Source: Streptomyces flavidovirens DSM 40150
GTDB lineage: Bacteria; Actinomycetota; Actinomycetes; Streptomycetales; Streptomycetaceae
Reading direction: 5' to 3'
Assembly: GCF_000429085.1 (NCBI RefSeq)
Contig: NZ_AUBE01000006.1
Coordinates: 337,735-401,734 of the forward strand
DNA: 64,000 nt
Below, one piece after another: positions 44,273-53,186 of this stretch. The translations under genes were made by a program, and so were the position numbers. Positions within the stretch are counted from its first letter, which is position 1; every line of letters starts with the position of its first letter. A model generated the notes under the pieces. The model was given only the letters and a program-made list of their open reading frames with translations, was not told the origin of the DNA and searched no databases.

Positions 44273-44567
44273 GGTGTCAGAGGCTCCGACGGTCTTGCGG
44301 ACAGGTGTTTCACCACACGTGTTTCACCGCACGGCCGTGGGGGAGGTCACTGACACGATGATCGGGTTGCGCGGCCGTGGCCGCGAGTGGTCGGGTGGAG
44401 ATATGCATCGCGGTGGCGGAGTGGGCGAGGGGACCGACGACCTGGGTCCCGAGCGGGCCCAGGGCGGCCGGCATCGGCGTGAGCGCGAGCGGGAACGCGG
44501 AGCGAGGGCGGACAAGCGCGAGGCGAGCCCGAGCGCGGACGCGGACACGGGAAACAGGAGTGGCCGG

Positions 44568-45005
44568 GTGGGGGTGACCTACAAGTACTTCGGCGCTCCG
44601 AACGGAGCCACCGCGGCCCGTGTGCCCATTTCGATGCGCCCGGAGGAGCTGGGCGGCGACGAGCTCGGCATGGGCGGCATGTTCACGAAGATCAAGCCGG
44701 AGACGGTGGCCGCGATGGTCCTGACCGGCATCGAGGGCATACCGCTGCACAAGGTCCCGCCGCTCGAACTGGTCGTGCTGCACCCGGATTACGCCGTGGT
44801 CAAGCTCCCCATGACGGTCGTCGACCCACTGCGCGGCATCGGCGAGGAGTCGGTGGGCGCGGCAGCCTTCATCTGGTCGACGGTCCCGGACCGCGGCGGC
44901 CCGCGCGACGCGTACAACGTCTACCAACTGCTGCACGAATGGCAGGACTTCTCACACCGCCTGCACGAGGCGGGCCACCAGCCGTACTGCCTGGTCTGGC
45001 CCTGA
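44568..45005 (+). CDS. conserved actinomycete protein of unknown function
   Basis: 145 aa starting at GTG 44568 with AGGAG seven bases upstream. The body (TYKYFGAPNGATAARVPIS, ELGGDELGMGGMFTKIKPET, LHEWQDFSHRLHEAGHQPYC) is compact and highly biased to conserved-looking aromatic and Gly residues. I do not recognise a family. An upstream in-frame ATG (44403) would add a low-complexity Arg/Glu stretch and is less likely. It stands alone, closed by a hairpin. Confidence 0.65.
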   Translation: MGVTYKYFGAPNGATAARVPISMRPEELGGDELGMGGMFTKIKPETVAAMVLTGIEGIPLHKVPPLELVVLHPDYAVVKLPMTVVDPLRGIGEESVGAAAFIWSTVPDRGGPRDAYNVYQLLHEWQDFSHRLHEAGHQPYCLVWP

Positions 45006-45024
45006 CCTGCTGTTTCGTGCGACG

Positions 45025-45050
45025 AGGGCGGGGCTTTAAGGCCCCGCCCT
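45025..45050. terminator. 10-bp hairpin after the conserved hypothetical
   Basis: Arms AGGGCGGGGC (45025-45034) and GCCCCGCCCT (45041-45050) around TTTAAG, followed by a short pyrimidine run, between convergent genes. Confidence 0.7.
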
Positions 45051-45153
45051 CTTCCTCAAACGCCTTGCGGGTGGCGTTCAGCAGGTCACGCCACTGCACG
45101 CCTCCGCACGCCGGTGCCGAGCCGTTTCCGCTTCTGTAGTGAAGAGACGCGGA

Positions 45154-45825
45154 TCAAGACCGAGGGCCGGTGCCGGTGTGCAGGACGGCGAACAGCCCCT
45201 GGGCACGGTCGCCTTCCGGCAGGTGCCAGGCGCCGGCGACATGGCCGGTCGCTCCCTGCGGAAGGGCGGACGGGCCGTCCGGGAGGGGCCGCAGGACCCG
45301 GTGCAAGCGAAGGGTCATGCCGGGCGCGACAGGCAGTTCGGTGCCCTCTTGGTCGTCGGTGGCGGTGAAGGTGAATTCCGTGGGGGCGGGGCGGTCACCG
45401 GTGTAGGAGCGGGTGACTTCCCGGTCGGGGGTGTCGCTGGTGTTCTGGTCCTGGGCCTGGGCGCGGCCCTCGATCAGGGCGAGCAACTGACTGACCAACA
45501 CCGGGTCGTGACAGCCGTCGTACGCCCAGCGCCGCCCCAGCACCCCGTGCTCCATGGTGCCGACGAGAGCGTCTTCCGCTCCGTCGAGCGGGGCGCCGCG
45601 ATAGGTGAGCGGCACCAGGTAGGCGGCCGGGCGGGCGCCGGAGGTGTCGGTGACCACGATGAACTCAATGCCGACCTCGCCCTGCGGATCGTCCAGCCGA
45701 AAGCCGCCGGCCTTGGCCAACTGCGGTGCGCCCGTGTCGCCGCGGTACCACGGCCGGGAGGGCAGCCAGGAGGTGAGCAGTTCAAGCTTGGTCGGCTCGA
45801 CTGTGGTGCGGTGTATGACGGCCAT
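45154..45825 (-). CDS. maltokinase N-terminal-cap-like protein, without kinase domain
   Basis: 223 aa. The start MAVIHRTTVEPTKLELLTSW and the GIEFIVVTDTSGARPAAYLVPLTYRGAPLDGAEDALVGT segment (split here for brevity) resemble the N-terminal cap of actinobacterial maltokinase (Pep2/Mak), which controls nucleotide access. The kinase domain is missing, so the protein cannot phosphorylate maltose; it may bind a partner or a sugar. ATG 45825 has AAGAGG nine bases upstream; a longer frame to 45972 is not homologous. Confidence 0.7.
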   Translation of the reverse strand: MAVIHRTTVEPTKLELLTSWLPSRPWYRGDTGAPQLAKAGGFRLDDPQGEVGIEFIVVTDTSGARPAAYLVPLTYRGAPLDGAEDALVGTMEHGVLGRRWAYDGCHDPVLVSQLLALIEGRAQAQDQNTSDTPDREVTRSYTGDRPAPTEFTFTATDDQEGTELPVAPGMTLRLHRVLRPLPDGPSALPQGATGHVAGAWHLPEGDRAQGLFAVLHTGTGPRS

Positions 45826-46061
45826 GCCGAAGAACCTCTTCCGTAAGCAGATGCATGCGTTCCCACCTTCCCATCTGCGCGGCGCCGACCGGTGGTTCGC
45901 CCAGACAAGCTCCACGAGACAGGGCCCAGGGTGACCGAGGCACTCGGGGAAAGAGAGTGAATTCTCGATCAAAGGTCGGCCTGGTCATGTGGGCATACGA
46001 TCTTCAGACCTCTCCTCGGCGTGCCGATGCACCAGGCATCGACTCCGAAGGAGGCCCGCCC

Positions 46062-46313
46062 GTGGGCGACGTTCTTACGGCCCTGGCCATACCTGCCCTG
46101 CTGTGCGCCAGTGGCCTCTACGCGGCGTGTTCCCACTGGTGGCGTCAGTGGCACCCCGCCCCGTCGCCGCACTCGCAGAGCGCCGCCCGGCTCGCGGAAC
46201 TCGACCTGATGGCGGTCACCGAGGGCATCATCCGGGAGTCGTGGGCGGAGCTGGACGACCTCTACCACGCCGCCCCGGCGGTGGACGACCCCGGAGCCAG
46301 ATCGCACCCGTGA
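46062..46313 (+). CDS. small membrane protein of unknown function
   Basis: 83 aa starting at GTG 46062, eight bases after GGAGG. One N-terminal hydrophobic stretch (about 3-22) with a Cys pair, then WWRQWHPAPSP and an acidic helical tail (LAELDLMAVTEGIIRESW). No family is recognised. Divergent from the cap-like gene. Confidence 0.55.
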   Translation: MGDVLTALAIPALLCASGLYAACSHWWRQWHPAPSPHSQSAARLAELDLMAVTEGIIRESWAELDDLYHAAPAVDDPGARSHP

Positions 46314-46463
46314 CGCCGCGAGGTGCGCCCAGTACATCCCTGGGCCGTCGGGGCGACCGGGCGGCCGGCCCGCCCCTTCGCCGCCTGGGCGCGGGAACAC
46401 GCCGGGGCCTTCACCGGCTAAAAGCCCTGGATGCGGCGTACGTCCCGATGGCATGCTGGCGGC

Positions 46464-47213
46464 GTGAACGGACCGGAGATCCATCTCAGCGTCGCCCCCG
46501 AGCTGCACCTCTTCGTCGCGGCCGAGCGGCGCGGCGGGCGTACGGTTCTGGTCACCGACGGCGCCTCGACGCTCGGCCACGTCGTCGAGTCGCTCGGCAT
46601 CCCGCTCACCGAGGCGGGACGCCTGCTCGTCGACGGCCGCGACGTCCCGGCGTCGCACATCCCGGCGGCGGGTGAAAGCGTCGAGGTGCGCGCGGTGCGG
46701 CGACCGCAGCAGGTCGCGGGGGCGCCGCTGCGCTTCCTCCTCGACGTACACCTGGGCACGCTGGCGCGGCGGCTGCGCCTCCTGGGCGTCGACGCGGCGT
46801 ACTTCAGCGAGGACATCGGCGACCCGGCCCTCGCCGCGTACTCGGCACGCGAACAGCGCGTACTGCTGTCGCGGGACCGCGGGCTGCTGCGGCGGCGTGA
46901 GCTGTGGGCCGGTGCGTACGTCTACAGCGACCGCCCCAAGGACCAGCTCGACGACGTGCTGAGCCGGTTCGCACCCGCCCTCGCACCCTGGACGCGCTGC
47001 GTGGCCTGCAACGGGGAGCTCAAGGACACCACCAAGGAATCCGTCAGCGGTCTCCTCGAAGGCGGCACCGAGCGCTCGTACGACGTCTTCGCCCAGTGCA
47101 CGGCGTGTGAGCGCGTCTACTGGAGCGGCGCACACCACTCCAGCCTGCAGACGATCGTCGACGACGCCCTGCGCACCTACGGCGACGCGCAAACGCAGCG
47201 ACAGGCGTCCTGA
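46464..47213 (+). CDS. Mut7-C RNase-domain protein with ubiquitin-like N-domain
   Basis: 249 aa. An N-terminal ubiquitin/MoaD-like domain (about 1-90) is followed by the Mut7-C domain: FLLDVHLGTLARRLRLLGVD, the acidic SRDRGLLRRREL and a C-terminal zinc ribbon with two CxxC pairs (CVACNGEL and CTACERVYW). Mut7-C is a PIN-like nuclease; the substrate in bacteria is unknown. GTG 46464 is chosen; ATG 46431 would add eleven residues. Confidence 0.85.
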   Translation: MNGPEIHLSVAPELHLFVAAERRGGRTVLVTDGASTLGHVVESLGIPLTEAGRLLVDGRDVPASHIPAAGESVEVRAVRRPQQVAGAPLRFLLDVHLGTLARRLRLLGVDAAYFSEDIGDPALAAYSAREQRVLLSRDRGLLRRRELWAGAYVYSDRPKDQLDDVLSRFAPALAPWTRCVACNGELKDTTKESVSGLLEGGTERSYDVFAQCTACERVYWSGAHHSSLQTIVDDALRTYGDAQTQRQAS

Positions 47214-47232
47214 CCGTCACCCTTCCCCGTTC

Positions 47233-47862
47233 CTACGGCCGCTCCGCCGTCAGATACCGCTGCACGGTGGGTGCCAGCCAGTCGATCACCTCCTGCCGCG
47301 TCATCTCGACGGCGGGCGGCAGCCGCAGCACGTACCGCGCCATCGCCATGCCGAGTATCTGGGAGGCGACCAGCGCGGCCCGCATCGGCGCCTCCGCCGG
47401 GTCCGGGCTCACGCCGGCGGCGACGGGACCGAGCTGCTCCCGGAAAATGGTCTGTATCCGCTCGGCCCCGGCGGCGTTGGTGACACCGACCCGCAGCAGA
47501 GCGGTCAGCACTTCATCCCCCTCCCAGCGGTCGAGGAAGTGCTCGACGAGGACGGCCCCCACGTGCCGGCCCGGCAGCGCGCCCAGCTCGGCCAACTCCG
47601 CCACGTCCGGCATGCGCAGGTCGAATTCCGAGGCAGCGGCGAACAGCCCCTCCTTGTTGCCGTAGTAGCGCATCACCATCGACGGGTCGATCCCGGCGTC
47701 GCGCGCGATGGCGCGGATGGTGGCGCGCTCGTACCCGTCGGCCGCGAACCGCTCGCGGGCGGCGTCCAGGATCGCCGCCTTCGTGGCGTCCGACCGACGG
47801 CGCGGCGCGGCATCAGGAGCAGAAGTAGGAAGAGGAGGAGCTGGAGCAGGCGAGTCACTCAT
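47233..47862 (-). CDS. TetR-family transcriptional regulator
   Basis: 209 aa. After a Pro-rich leader, DATKAAILDAARERFAADGY and TIRAIARDAGIDPSMVMRYY form the TetR helix-turn-helix; the C-terminal ligand domain is of the TetR_C type with AAGAERIQTIFREQL. Its target is not evident. The divergent gene is a YnfA-like membrane protein 110 bp away, a possible target. Confidence 0.88.
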   Translation of the reverse strand: MSDSPAPAPPLPTSAPDAAPRRRSDATKAAILDAARERFAADGYERATIRAIARDAGIDPSMVMRYYGNKEGLFAAASEFDLRMPDVAELAELGALPGRHVGAVLVEHFLDRWEGDEVLTALLRVGVTNAAGAERIQTIFREQLGPVAAGVSPDPAEAPMRAALVASQILGMAMARYVLRLPPAVEMTRQEVIDWLAPTVQRYLTAERP

Positions 47863-47972
47863 GTCAACGACTGTAGGCCAACATCCGTTGACGCGCCATA
47901 GCTCGAAGGAGTGAGCCCGCCCCCAACCGTGCTCATCCTCATCACACACACGCCCCATGGCACGCTGAACGC

Positions 47973-48323
47973 ATGACCGTCGCCCGCTCCGCCGCCCTCT
48001 TCCTCGTCGCCGCCCTTTTCGAGATCGGCGGCGCCTGGCTCGTCTGGCAAGGCGTACGCGGCGGAGCCCACAACCAGGGCCGCGGCCTGCTCTGGACCGG
48101 CGCGGGCGTCATCGCCCTCGGCGCGTACGGCTTCGTCGCAACGCTCCAGACCGAAGGCGAATTCGGCCGCGTCCTCGCCGCGTACGGCGGAGTCTTCGTC
48201 GCCGGCTCCATCGCCTGGGGCATGATCGCCGACGGCTACCGCCCCGATCGCTGGGACATCATCGGCGCCCTCGTCTGCCTCGCCGGAATGGCCGTCATCA
48301 TGTACGCACCACGGGCTCGTTAG
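47973..48323 (+). CDS. YnfA-family membrane protein
   Basis: 116 aa, four membrane helices. [20 protein letters not shown] and the C-terminal [17 protein letters not shown] are YnfA/UPF0060 signatures; FEIGGA resembles the small-multidrug-resistance GAxxE region, and the family is sometimes placed in the DMT superfamily. Transport is inferred. It is 9 bp upstream of an SDR gene, likely co-transcribed. Confidence 0.92.
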   Translation: MTVARSAALFLVAALFEIGGAWLVWQGVRGGAHNQGRGLLWTGAGVIALGAYGFVATLQTEGEFGRVLAAYGGVFVAGSIAWGMIADGYRPDRWDIIGALVCLAGMAVIMYAPRAR

Positions 48324-48332
48324 CCTGTCCCC

Positions 48333-49088
48333 ATGCCTACGCCTATTGCCGTCATCACCGGAGCAAGCAGCGGAATCGGCGCCGCCACCGCCCGCCAACT
48401 GGCCGCCGCCGGCTACCGCGTCGTCCTCACCGCCCGCCGCAAGGACCGCATCGAAGCGCTGGAGGCCGAGCTCACCGCCGCCGGCCACCAGGCGACGGCG
48501 TACGCGCTGGACGTCACCGACCGCGCGGCGGTCGACGAGTTCGCCACCGCCTTCCGCACCCTCGCCGTCCTCGTCAACAACGCCGGCGTCGCGCTCGGCG
48601 CCGACCCCGTCGCCACCAGTGACCCCGACGACTGGCGCCAGATGTACGAGACGAACGTCATCGGCACCCTCAACCTCACCCAGGCCCTGCTCCCCGCCCT
48701 CACCGCGAGCGGCGACGGCACGGTGGTCGTCCTCTCCTCCACCGCCGGCCACGGCACGTACGAGAACGGCGGCGGCTACGTAGCGGCCAAGCACGGCGCG
48801 CACGTCCTCGCCGAAACCCTCCGCCTGGAGATCGTCGGCACCCCCGTCCGCGTCATCGAAATCGCGCCCGGCATGGTCAAGACCGAAGAGTTCGCCACCA
48901 CCCGCTTCCGCGGCGACGCCGAGAAGGCCGCCAAGGTGTACGCGGGCGTCGCGCAGCCCCTCACCGCCGACGACGTCGCCGAAACCATCACCTGGGCGGC
49001 CACCCGCCCCAGCCACGTCAACATCGACCTCCTGGTGGTCCGCCCCCGCGCCCAGGCCTCCAACACCAAGGTCCACCGCGAATTGTGA
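48333..49088 (+). CDS. short-chain dehydrogenase/reductase
   Basis: 251 aa classical SDR. TGASSGIG (9-16) binds NAD(P), with an Arg-Arg-Lys after strand 2 suggesting NADPH; NNAG stabilises the sheet; catalytic Ser of LSSTAGHG, Tyr149 and Lys153 (YVAAK) are intact. The nearest characterised relatives are serine/3-hydroxy acid dehydrogenases (YdfG-like). Follows the ynfA gene by 9 bp, and a hairpin follows the stop. Confidence 0.92.
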   Translation: MPTPIAVITGASSGIGAATARQLAAAGYRVVLTARRKDRIEALEAELTAAGHQATAYALDVTDRAAVDEFATAFRTLAVLVNNAGVALGADPVATSDPDDWRQMYETNVIGTLNLTQALLPALTASGDGTVVVLSSTAGHGTYENGGGYVAAKHGAHVLAETLRLEIVGTPVRVIEIAPGMVKTEEFATTRFRGDAEKAAKVYAGVAQPLTADDVAETITWAATRPSHVNIDLLVVRPRAQASNTKVHREL

Positions 49089-49131
49089 CCACCACGGGCT
49101 CGCGGAACCCCCCACTCCCCCGAAACATCCA

Positions 49132-49170
49132 GCGGCCCGCATCAGGAGACGTGCTCCCGATGCGGGCCGC
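49132..49170. terminator. 12-bp hairpin between the SDR and DUF3618 genes
   Basis: Arms 49132-49143 and 49159-49170 (GCGGCCCGCATC / GATGCGGGCCGC), with a small inner stem GGAG/CTCC in the loop. Works for both convergent transcripts. Confidence 0.75.
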
Positions 49171-49192
49171 CCGCGAAGAGCGCGACCCGCCG

Positions 49193-49906
49193 TTACGGCC
49201 CACCAGTCTGATCCGGCGTCTCCTGCGGCCCCGGCGGCCCCTGCGGACCCCGCGCCTCCCCCGCCACCGTCTGCCCCGACTGCCGGGCCTGCTCGGTGAC
49301 CTGACCGGCCTGGTCACGCGCCTGTTCCCGCGTCGTACGCGCCGCATCGGCGGCGGACTCCTTGACTCCCTGGACCGCCTGCTGCGCGGCCTGCTGGGCG
49401 TCCTCCTTCAGATGCTGCGCCGACTCGGCCGCCGCCTGCTTGACCGGCTCGATGGCCTCACCGGCCCGGTCCGCAAGCTGCGCGGCCGCCTGCTGCTCGG
49501 CCTTCGTACTCGGCAGCATCGAACCGGCCAGCAGACCCGCCCCGAAGGCCACCAGACCCGCCGCCAGCGGGTTGCCCTCCGTCTGCCGCATCGCCTCCTC
49601 AGGCGCCCTCTTGACCGCCTCGCCCGCCTGCCCAGCCGTCTGGCGCACGGTGTCGGCGGCCTGCTCGGCACCCTCCTGCACCGACTGAGCAGCCTGCTGC
49701 GTACGGTCCTGAGCGCGGCCCGTGGTGTGCGAAGCGGTGCCCATGACCCGCCGCCGCACACCGGACACCGCCCCACGCACCCGCCGACTGCGCCGACGCG
49801 CCATCCGGCGGGGACTCGTACGATCGGCCAGCCGGTCGACGTCAGCGGACAGCCTTTCCCGCGTCGTCTCGATGTCGGCCCTTACTTGGTCGGGTGACGT
49901 GCCCAT
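49193..49906 (-). CDS. DUF3618 protein
   Basis: 237 aa starting at ATG 49906 after AAGGAGG. The DUF3618 motif DQVRADIETTRERLSADVDR (about 5-24) is followed by a basic segment, a short hydrophobic stretch (about 120-142, NPLAAGLVAFGAGLLAGSML) and a long Ala/Gln/Glu-rich amphipathic helix of apolipoprotein type. Third gene of a stress/envelope cluster. Membrane-surface binding is inferred; no function is known. Confidence 0.85.
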   Translation of the reverse strand: MGTSPDQVRADIETTRERLSADVDRLADRTSPRRMARRRSRRVRGAVSGVRRRVMGTASHTTGRAQDRTQQAAQSVQEGAEQAADTVRQTAGQAGEAVKRAPEEAMRQTEGNPLAAGLVAFGAGLLAGSMLPSTKAEQQAAAQLADRAGEAIEPVKQAAAESAQHLKEDAQQAAQQAVQGVKESAADAARTTREQARDQAGQVTEQARQSGQTVAGEARGPQGPPGPQETPDQTGGP

Positions 49907-50391
49907 TGCGCATCCTCCTTCAGTGTCTGCACGGTCCGTTCCGGCTTCGGCGACACGCTGCGCATCCGGGAGCGGCCCATCACGAACAGGACGGCACCCA
50001 CCACCGCCCACACCCCGGTGACGATCAGCGCGGCCCAGCCGGCGTCCATCACGTTCGCCAGGCCGAACACGGCCGCCAGCGAAGCGAAGAGAGCCACCAT
50101 GTACCCGGCGAACCCCGCCCCGCCGAACATCCCAGCGGCCTTGCCCGCCTTCGTGACCTCCTCGCGTATCTCAAGTTTGGCCAGCTCCATCTCCTGCCGG
50201 AAAAGCAGCTGCACATCCGAGGTGACCTCCGACAGCAGCTCACCCACCGAGCTGTCCTGCGCCCGCTTGCGGGGAGCCTCCGGCCGGTACGAAGCCTGCG
50301 GCCGGTGCGGAGTCTGGGGCTGGTACGAAGCCTCCGGCCGGTGCGGAGTCTCTGGCTGGTACGGAGTCTGCGGCGAATACGTCGACATCAC
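49882..50391 (-). CDS. phage holin family (Act_holin / DUF1469-type) membrane protein
   Basis: 169 aa. Two membrane helices (about 90-112 and 118-140) after an amphipathic helix VGELLSEVTSDVQLLFRQEM, the pattern of the chromosomal superfamily III holin-like proteins in actinobacteria. The N terminus is a four-fold Pro-rich repeat (SYQPQTPHRPQ-type units). The name reflects homology, not lysis: no endolysin or phage gene is near. Overlaps the DUF3618 gene by 25 bp. Confidence 0.85.
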   Translation of the reverse strand: MMSTYSPQTPYQPETPHRPEASYQPQTPHRPQASYRPEAPRKRAQDSSVGELLSEVTSDVQLLFRQEMELAKLEIREEVTKAGKAAGMFGGAGFAGYMVALFASLAAVFGLANVMDAGWAALIVTGVWAVVGAVLFVMGRSRMRSVSPKPERTVQTLKEDAQWARHPTK

Positions 50392-51057
50392 TCACACCTC
50401 CGGTGAACCCGGCAGCCCGGACCACCCCGGAGCCTGCGCCGCCCTGCTGTCGGTCTCGGGCGGCGGCACCTGCACCGGCGGGTCCTGCGCGTACTGAGCG
50501 GCGTCGCCGCCCGGCCGGCTGCCACCGTCACCGCGGGCCATGCGGCCACCGTCACCGCCCGACTGCGCCTTGCCGGCCTTGGCCAGCCGGCCGACGGCCA
50601 GGCCTGCCAGCGCCGCACCGCCCAGGAACACCCCTGGCCGCCGGCGCGCGAAGCCGCGCACATCGTCCATGACCCCGTCCAGGCCGTTCCTGTCCAGGTA
50701 ATCGGCGGCGCGGTGACCGCCATCGGCCGCCGTCGCGGCGAGGCTGCGTACCGGGGAGTCGCTCGGGGCGTTCTGAGCCATCCCGTCGAGATCGTCCGCC
50801 CACTTCCGCAGCGTGCCCACCGCGCGCTCTGCCTGCCCCTGAACCTCGTCGTTCACCCGGCCCCGCAGGTCACGCACCGCCGTACCGGCCTGCTGGCGAG
50901 CCTCACCCGTGACGGCCTTGGCCTGCTCCGTGACCGACCCGGCGACCTCACCCGCGGCCTGCCTGGCCTGACCGGCCGTGACCGACGCCTCCTCTTTCGC
51001 TGTCTGCCCGGCCTGCTGGAAACGCCCGGCACCGCCATTCGCGGACACACCACTCAT
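50392..51057 (-). CDS. amphipathic-helix protein, first gene of the DUF3618 cluster
   Basis: 221 aa, low complexity, rich in Ala, Gln and Gly. Repeated heptad-like segments (SVTEQAKAVTGEARQQAGTA) resemble late-embryogenesis/apolipoprotein-type helices. A short hydrophobic stretch (about 140-155, FLGGAALAGLAVGRL) suggests membrane association. Stop is adjacent to the holin-like start with no gap. A SigB-like promoter lies about 100 bp upstream. Function unknown. Confidence 0.7.
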   Translation of the reverse strand: MSGVSANGGAGRFQQAGQTAKEEASVTAGQARQAAGEVAGSVTEQAKAVTGEARQQAGTAVRDLRGRVNDEVQGQAERAVGTLRKWADDLDGMAQNAPSDSPVRSLAATAADGGHRAADYLDRNGLDGVMDDVRGFARRRPGVFLGGAALAGLAVGRLAKAGKAQSGGDGGRMARGDGGSRPGGDAAQYAQDPPVQVPPPETDSRAAQAPGWSGLPGSPEV

Positions 51058-51155
51058 GGATTCCCACCTTCTCCGGGGATGTGTGAAGCCGGCCGGTACG
51101 CCGAGGCCTCACGCCGCGCCCCGTGTCTCTTGTGCTGGCTGGAACAACCTGCGGG

Positions 51156-51179
51156 TAACCCCCCATAAGCGCCCGAAAC
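51156..51179 (-). promoter_or_regulatory. SigB-like promoter of the DUF3618 cluster
   Basis: On the minus strand GTTT, 14 bases, GGGTTA, close to the streptomycete SigB pattern GTTT-N14-16-GGGTAT (4 of 6 in the -10). SigB answers osmotic and oxidative stress. The leader to the ATG is about 95 bases. Confidence 0.4.
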
Positions 51180-51201
51180 GGCGTAAATCAACATTCCGGG
51201 C

Positions 51202-51633
51202 TTACGCCGCCACGCCCTCGCTGCCGCCCTCGACACCCGCGCCCCGCCACCCCTCCGGCTGGCCACCCGGCAGCGACACCCAAGCCACCGCCCAGAACGC
51301 CGACCGCCACCCCCACTGCTCCCCCAGCCACGCCCCCGCGGGCACACCCGCCACACAGGCGACGGTCACCCCACCCACCACGACGGACGTGGCACGCGCC
51401 CGGGCCTCGGGCGCCACCATCCCGACCGCGGCCACCAGGGCCACGGCCCAGAACCCGGCATTCGCCACCGCCCCGACCACCATCCCGACCGCGAAGCCCG
51501 AAGTCAGCAACCCGGCAGCCGGAATCGACACGTTCAAATCACCTGCGATGTCCGACACCAGCCCGGACAACATGAACTCCGATGTGCCCTGGGCGAAGAC
51601 GGCCAGCCCGAGCACGAAGACAGCAAATGGCAT
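51202..51633 (-). pseudogene. truncated MFS transporter
   Basis: 143 codons. The N terminus (FVLGLAVFAQGTSEFMLSGL and LLTSGFAVGMVVGA) is an MFS DHA1 drug-efflux family member. It then jumps in frame from the end of helix 2 to NAGFWAVALVAA and ARATSVVVGGVTVACVAGVP, which belong to helices 4-5, so about 80 residues are missing. The remaining seven helices of the 12-helix family are absent. No function is likely. Confidence 0.7.
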
Positions 51634-51923
51634 GAGGGAACCCCGAAAGCGCCTAGTGGATCAACCAACGAGAACCGGACGCCCACACACCCCGCACGCA
51701 CCCGCACATACCGCATACGCGAGAGGGGGACAGTCCACGAAACCCGGTGATCCGGCGACGACAGCCGCGCGAAGCCCGCCCACGGCCGCTCAGGCCGGCG
51801 GCTTCAGCACGCCAAGGGGTCAGCCACCGAACAACCGGTGGCTAGCCTCTGTCAGATTCAGGGCAAGACATGCCCGGAAACTACCAGCGCGCCCGCACAC
51901 CCTCCACCGGTTTACGAACGCGC
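51634..51923. other. 290 bp with no recognised gene
   Basis: Between the MFS remnant and the rtcB terminator. Coding frames are short and unbiased; no tRNA, palindrome or repeat stands out. Probably decayed sequence of the deleted transporter's neighbourhood. Confidence 0.4.
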
Positions 51924-51954
51924 GAAGGCCCCGGCAACCACAACCGGGGCCTTC
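51924..51954. terminator. rtcB terminator hairpin
   Basis: Arms GAAGGCCCCGG (51924-51934) and CCGGGGCCTTC (51944-51954) pair over 11 bp with a 9-base loop, 39 bp past the rtcB stop. Confidence 0.75.
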
Positions 51955-51992
51955 TCACTCTCCGCGCGCGGGCGCTGCCAGCCTTCACACTG

Positions 51993-53186
51993 TCAGCCCT
52001 TCACGCAGATGACCTGCTTCAGCTTCGCGACGACCTCGACAAGGTCCCGCTGCTGGTCGATGACCTGCTCGATCGGCTTGTACGCCGCCGGAATCTCATC
52101 CACGACACCGGAGTCCTTGCGGCACTCCACGCCCAGCGTCTGCTCCGCCAGGTCCCGCGCCGAGAAGCGGCGCTTCGCCGCATTGCGGCTCATCCGGCGG
52201 CCGGCGCCGTGCGAGGCCGAGTTGAACGACTTCTCGTTCCCCAGCCCCTTCACGATGTACGACCCCGTGCCCATCGAGCCCGGAATGATCCCGAAGTCGC
52301 CGGACCCGGCCCGGATCGCGCCCTTGCGGGTGACCAGCAGGTCCATGCCGTCGTAGCGCTCTTCACTCACGTAATTGTGGTGACAGGAAATGACCGGCTC
52401 GAAGACCACCTTGGCCTTCTTGAACTCCCTGCGGACCACGTCCTGGAAGATCCCCATCATGATCGCGCGGTTGTACTTCGCATACTCCTGCGCCCAGAAA
52501 AGATCGTTCCGGTACGCCGCCATCTGCGGGGTGTCCGAGATGAAGACCGCCAGGTCACGGTCGACCAGCCCCTGGTTGTGCGGCAGCTTCTGGGCCTGGC
52601 CGATGTGGTACTCGGCCAGCTCCTTGCCGATGTTCCGCGAGCCGGAGTGCAGCATCAACCACACAGAACCGTTCGAATCAATGCAAAATTCAACGAAATG
52701 GTTCCCGGAGCCGAGCGTTCCCATCTGCTTCGTGGCGCGCTCCTGACGGAACTTGACCGCATCGGCCACCCCGTCGAACCGTCCCCAGAAGTCGTCCCAC
52801 CCAGCCATCGGGAAGCCGTGCAGCCGACCGGGGTCGACCGGACTGTCGTGCATCCCCCGGCCCACCGGAATCGCCTGCTCGATCTTCGACCGGAGCCGCG
52901 AAAGATCACCCGGAAGGTCGTTCGCCGTGAGTGATGTTTTCACCGCCGACATGCCACAGCCGATGTCCACCCCGACCGCCGCCGGGCACACCGCACCGTG
53001 CATCGCGATCACCGAACCGACGGTGGCGCCCTTGCCGTAGTGGACGTCCGGCATCACGGCGAGGCCCTTGATCCAGGGCAGCGTGGCAACATTCTGGAGC
53101 TGCTGCATCGCGCCACCCTCGACCGTCGCCGGGTCGGCCCACATCCGGATCGGTACCTTCGCGCCCGGTACCTCTACATACGACAT
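51993..53186 (-). CDS. rtcB: RtcB-family RNA ligase
   Basis: 397 aa, the short bacterial form. It joins 2',3'-cyclic phosphate or 3'-phosphate RNA ends to 5'-OH ends using GTP and Mn2+. Motifs seen: DVHYGKGATVG (47-57), GVDIGCG with metal Cys77, GSGNHFVE (metal His163), LHSGSRNIG (His180), SCHHNY (269-270) and the guanylated His326 (SHGAGR). GAGGAG precedes ATG 53186. No Archease or tRNA gene is nearby; RNA repair after toxin or stress cleavage is a possible role. Confidence 0.95.
   Translation of the reverse strand: MSYVEVPGAKVPIRMWADPATVEGGAMQQLQNVATLPWIKGLAVMPDVHYGKGATVGSVIAMHGAVCPAAVGVDIGCGMSAVKTSLTANDLPGDLSRLRSKIEQAIPVGRGMHDSPVDPGRLHGFPMAGWDDFWGRFDGVADAVKFRQERATKQMGTLGSGNHFVEFCIDSNGSVWLMLHSGSRNIGKELAEYHIGQAQKLPHNQGLVDRDLAVFISDTPQMAAYRNDLFWAQEYAKYNRAIMMGIFQDVVRREFKKAKVVFEPVISCHHNYVSEERYDGMDLLVTRKGAIRAGSGDFGIIPGSMGTGSYIVKGLGNEKSFNSASHGAGRRMSRNAAKRRFSARDLAEQTLGVECRKDSGVVDEIPAAYKPIEQVIDQQRDLVEVVAKLKQVICVKG

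Noticed and set aside
49882..50391. Prophage, from the holin-family protein
   Set aside because: No endolysin, capsid, tail, integrase or attachment site is near; the family is common as a chromosomal stress gene.
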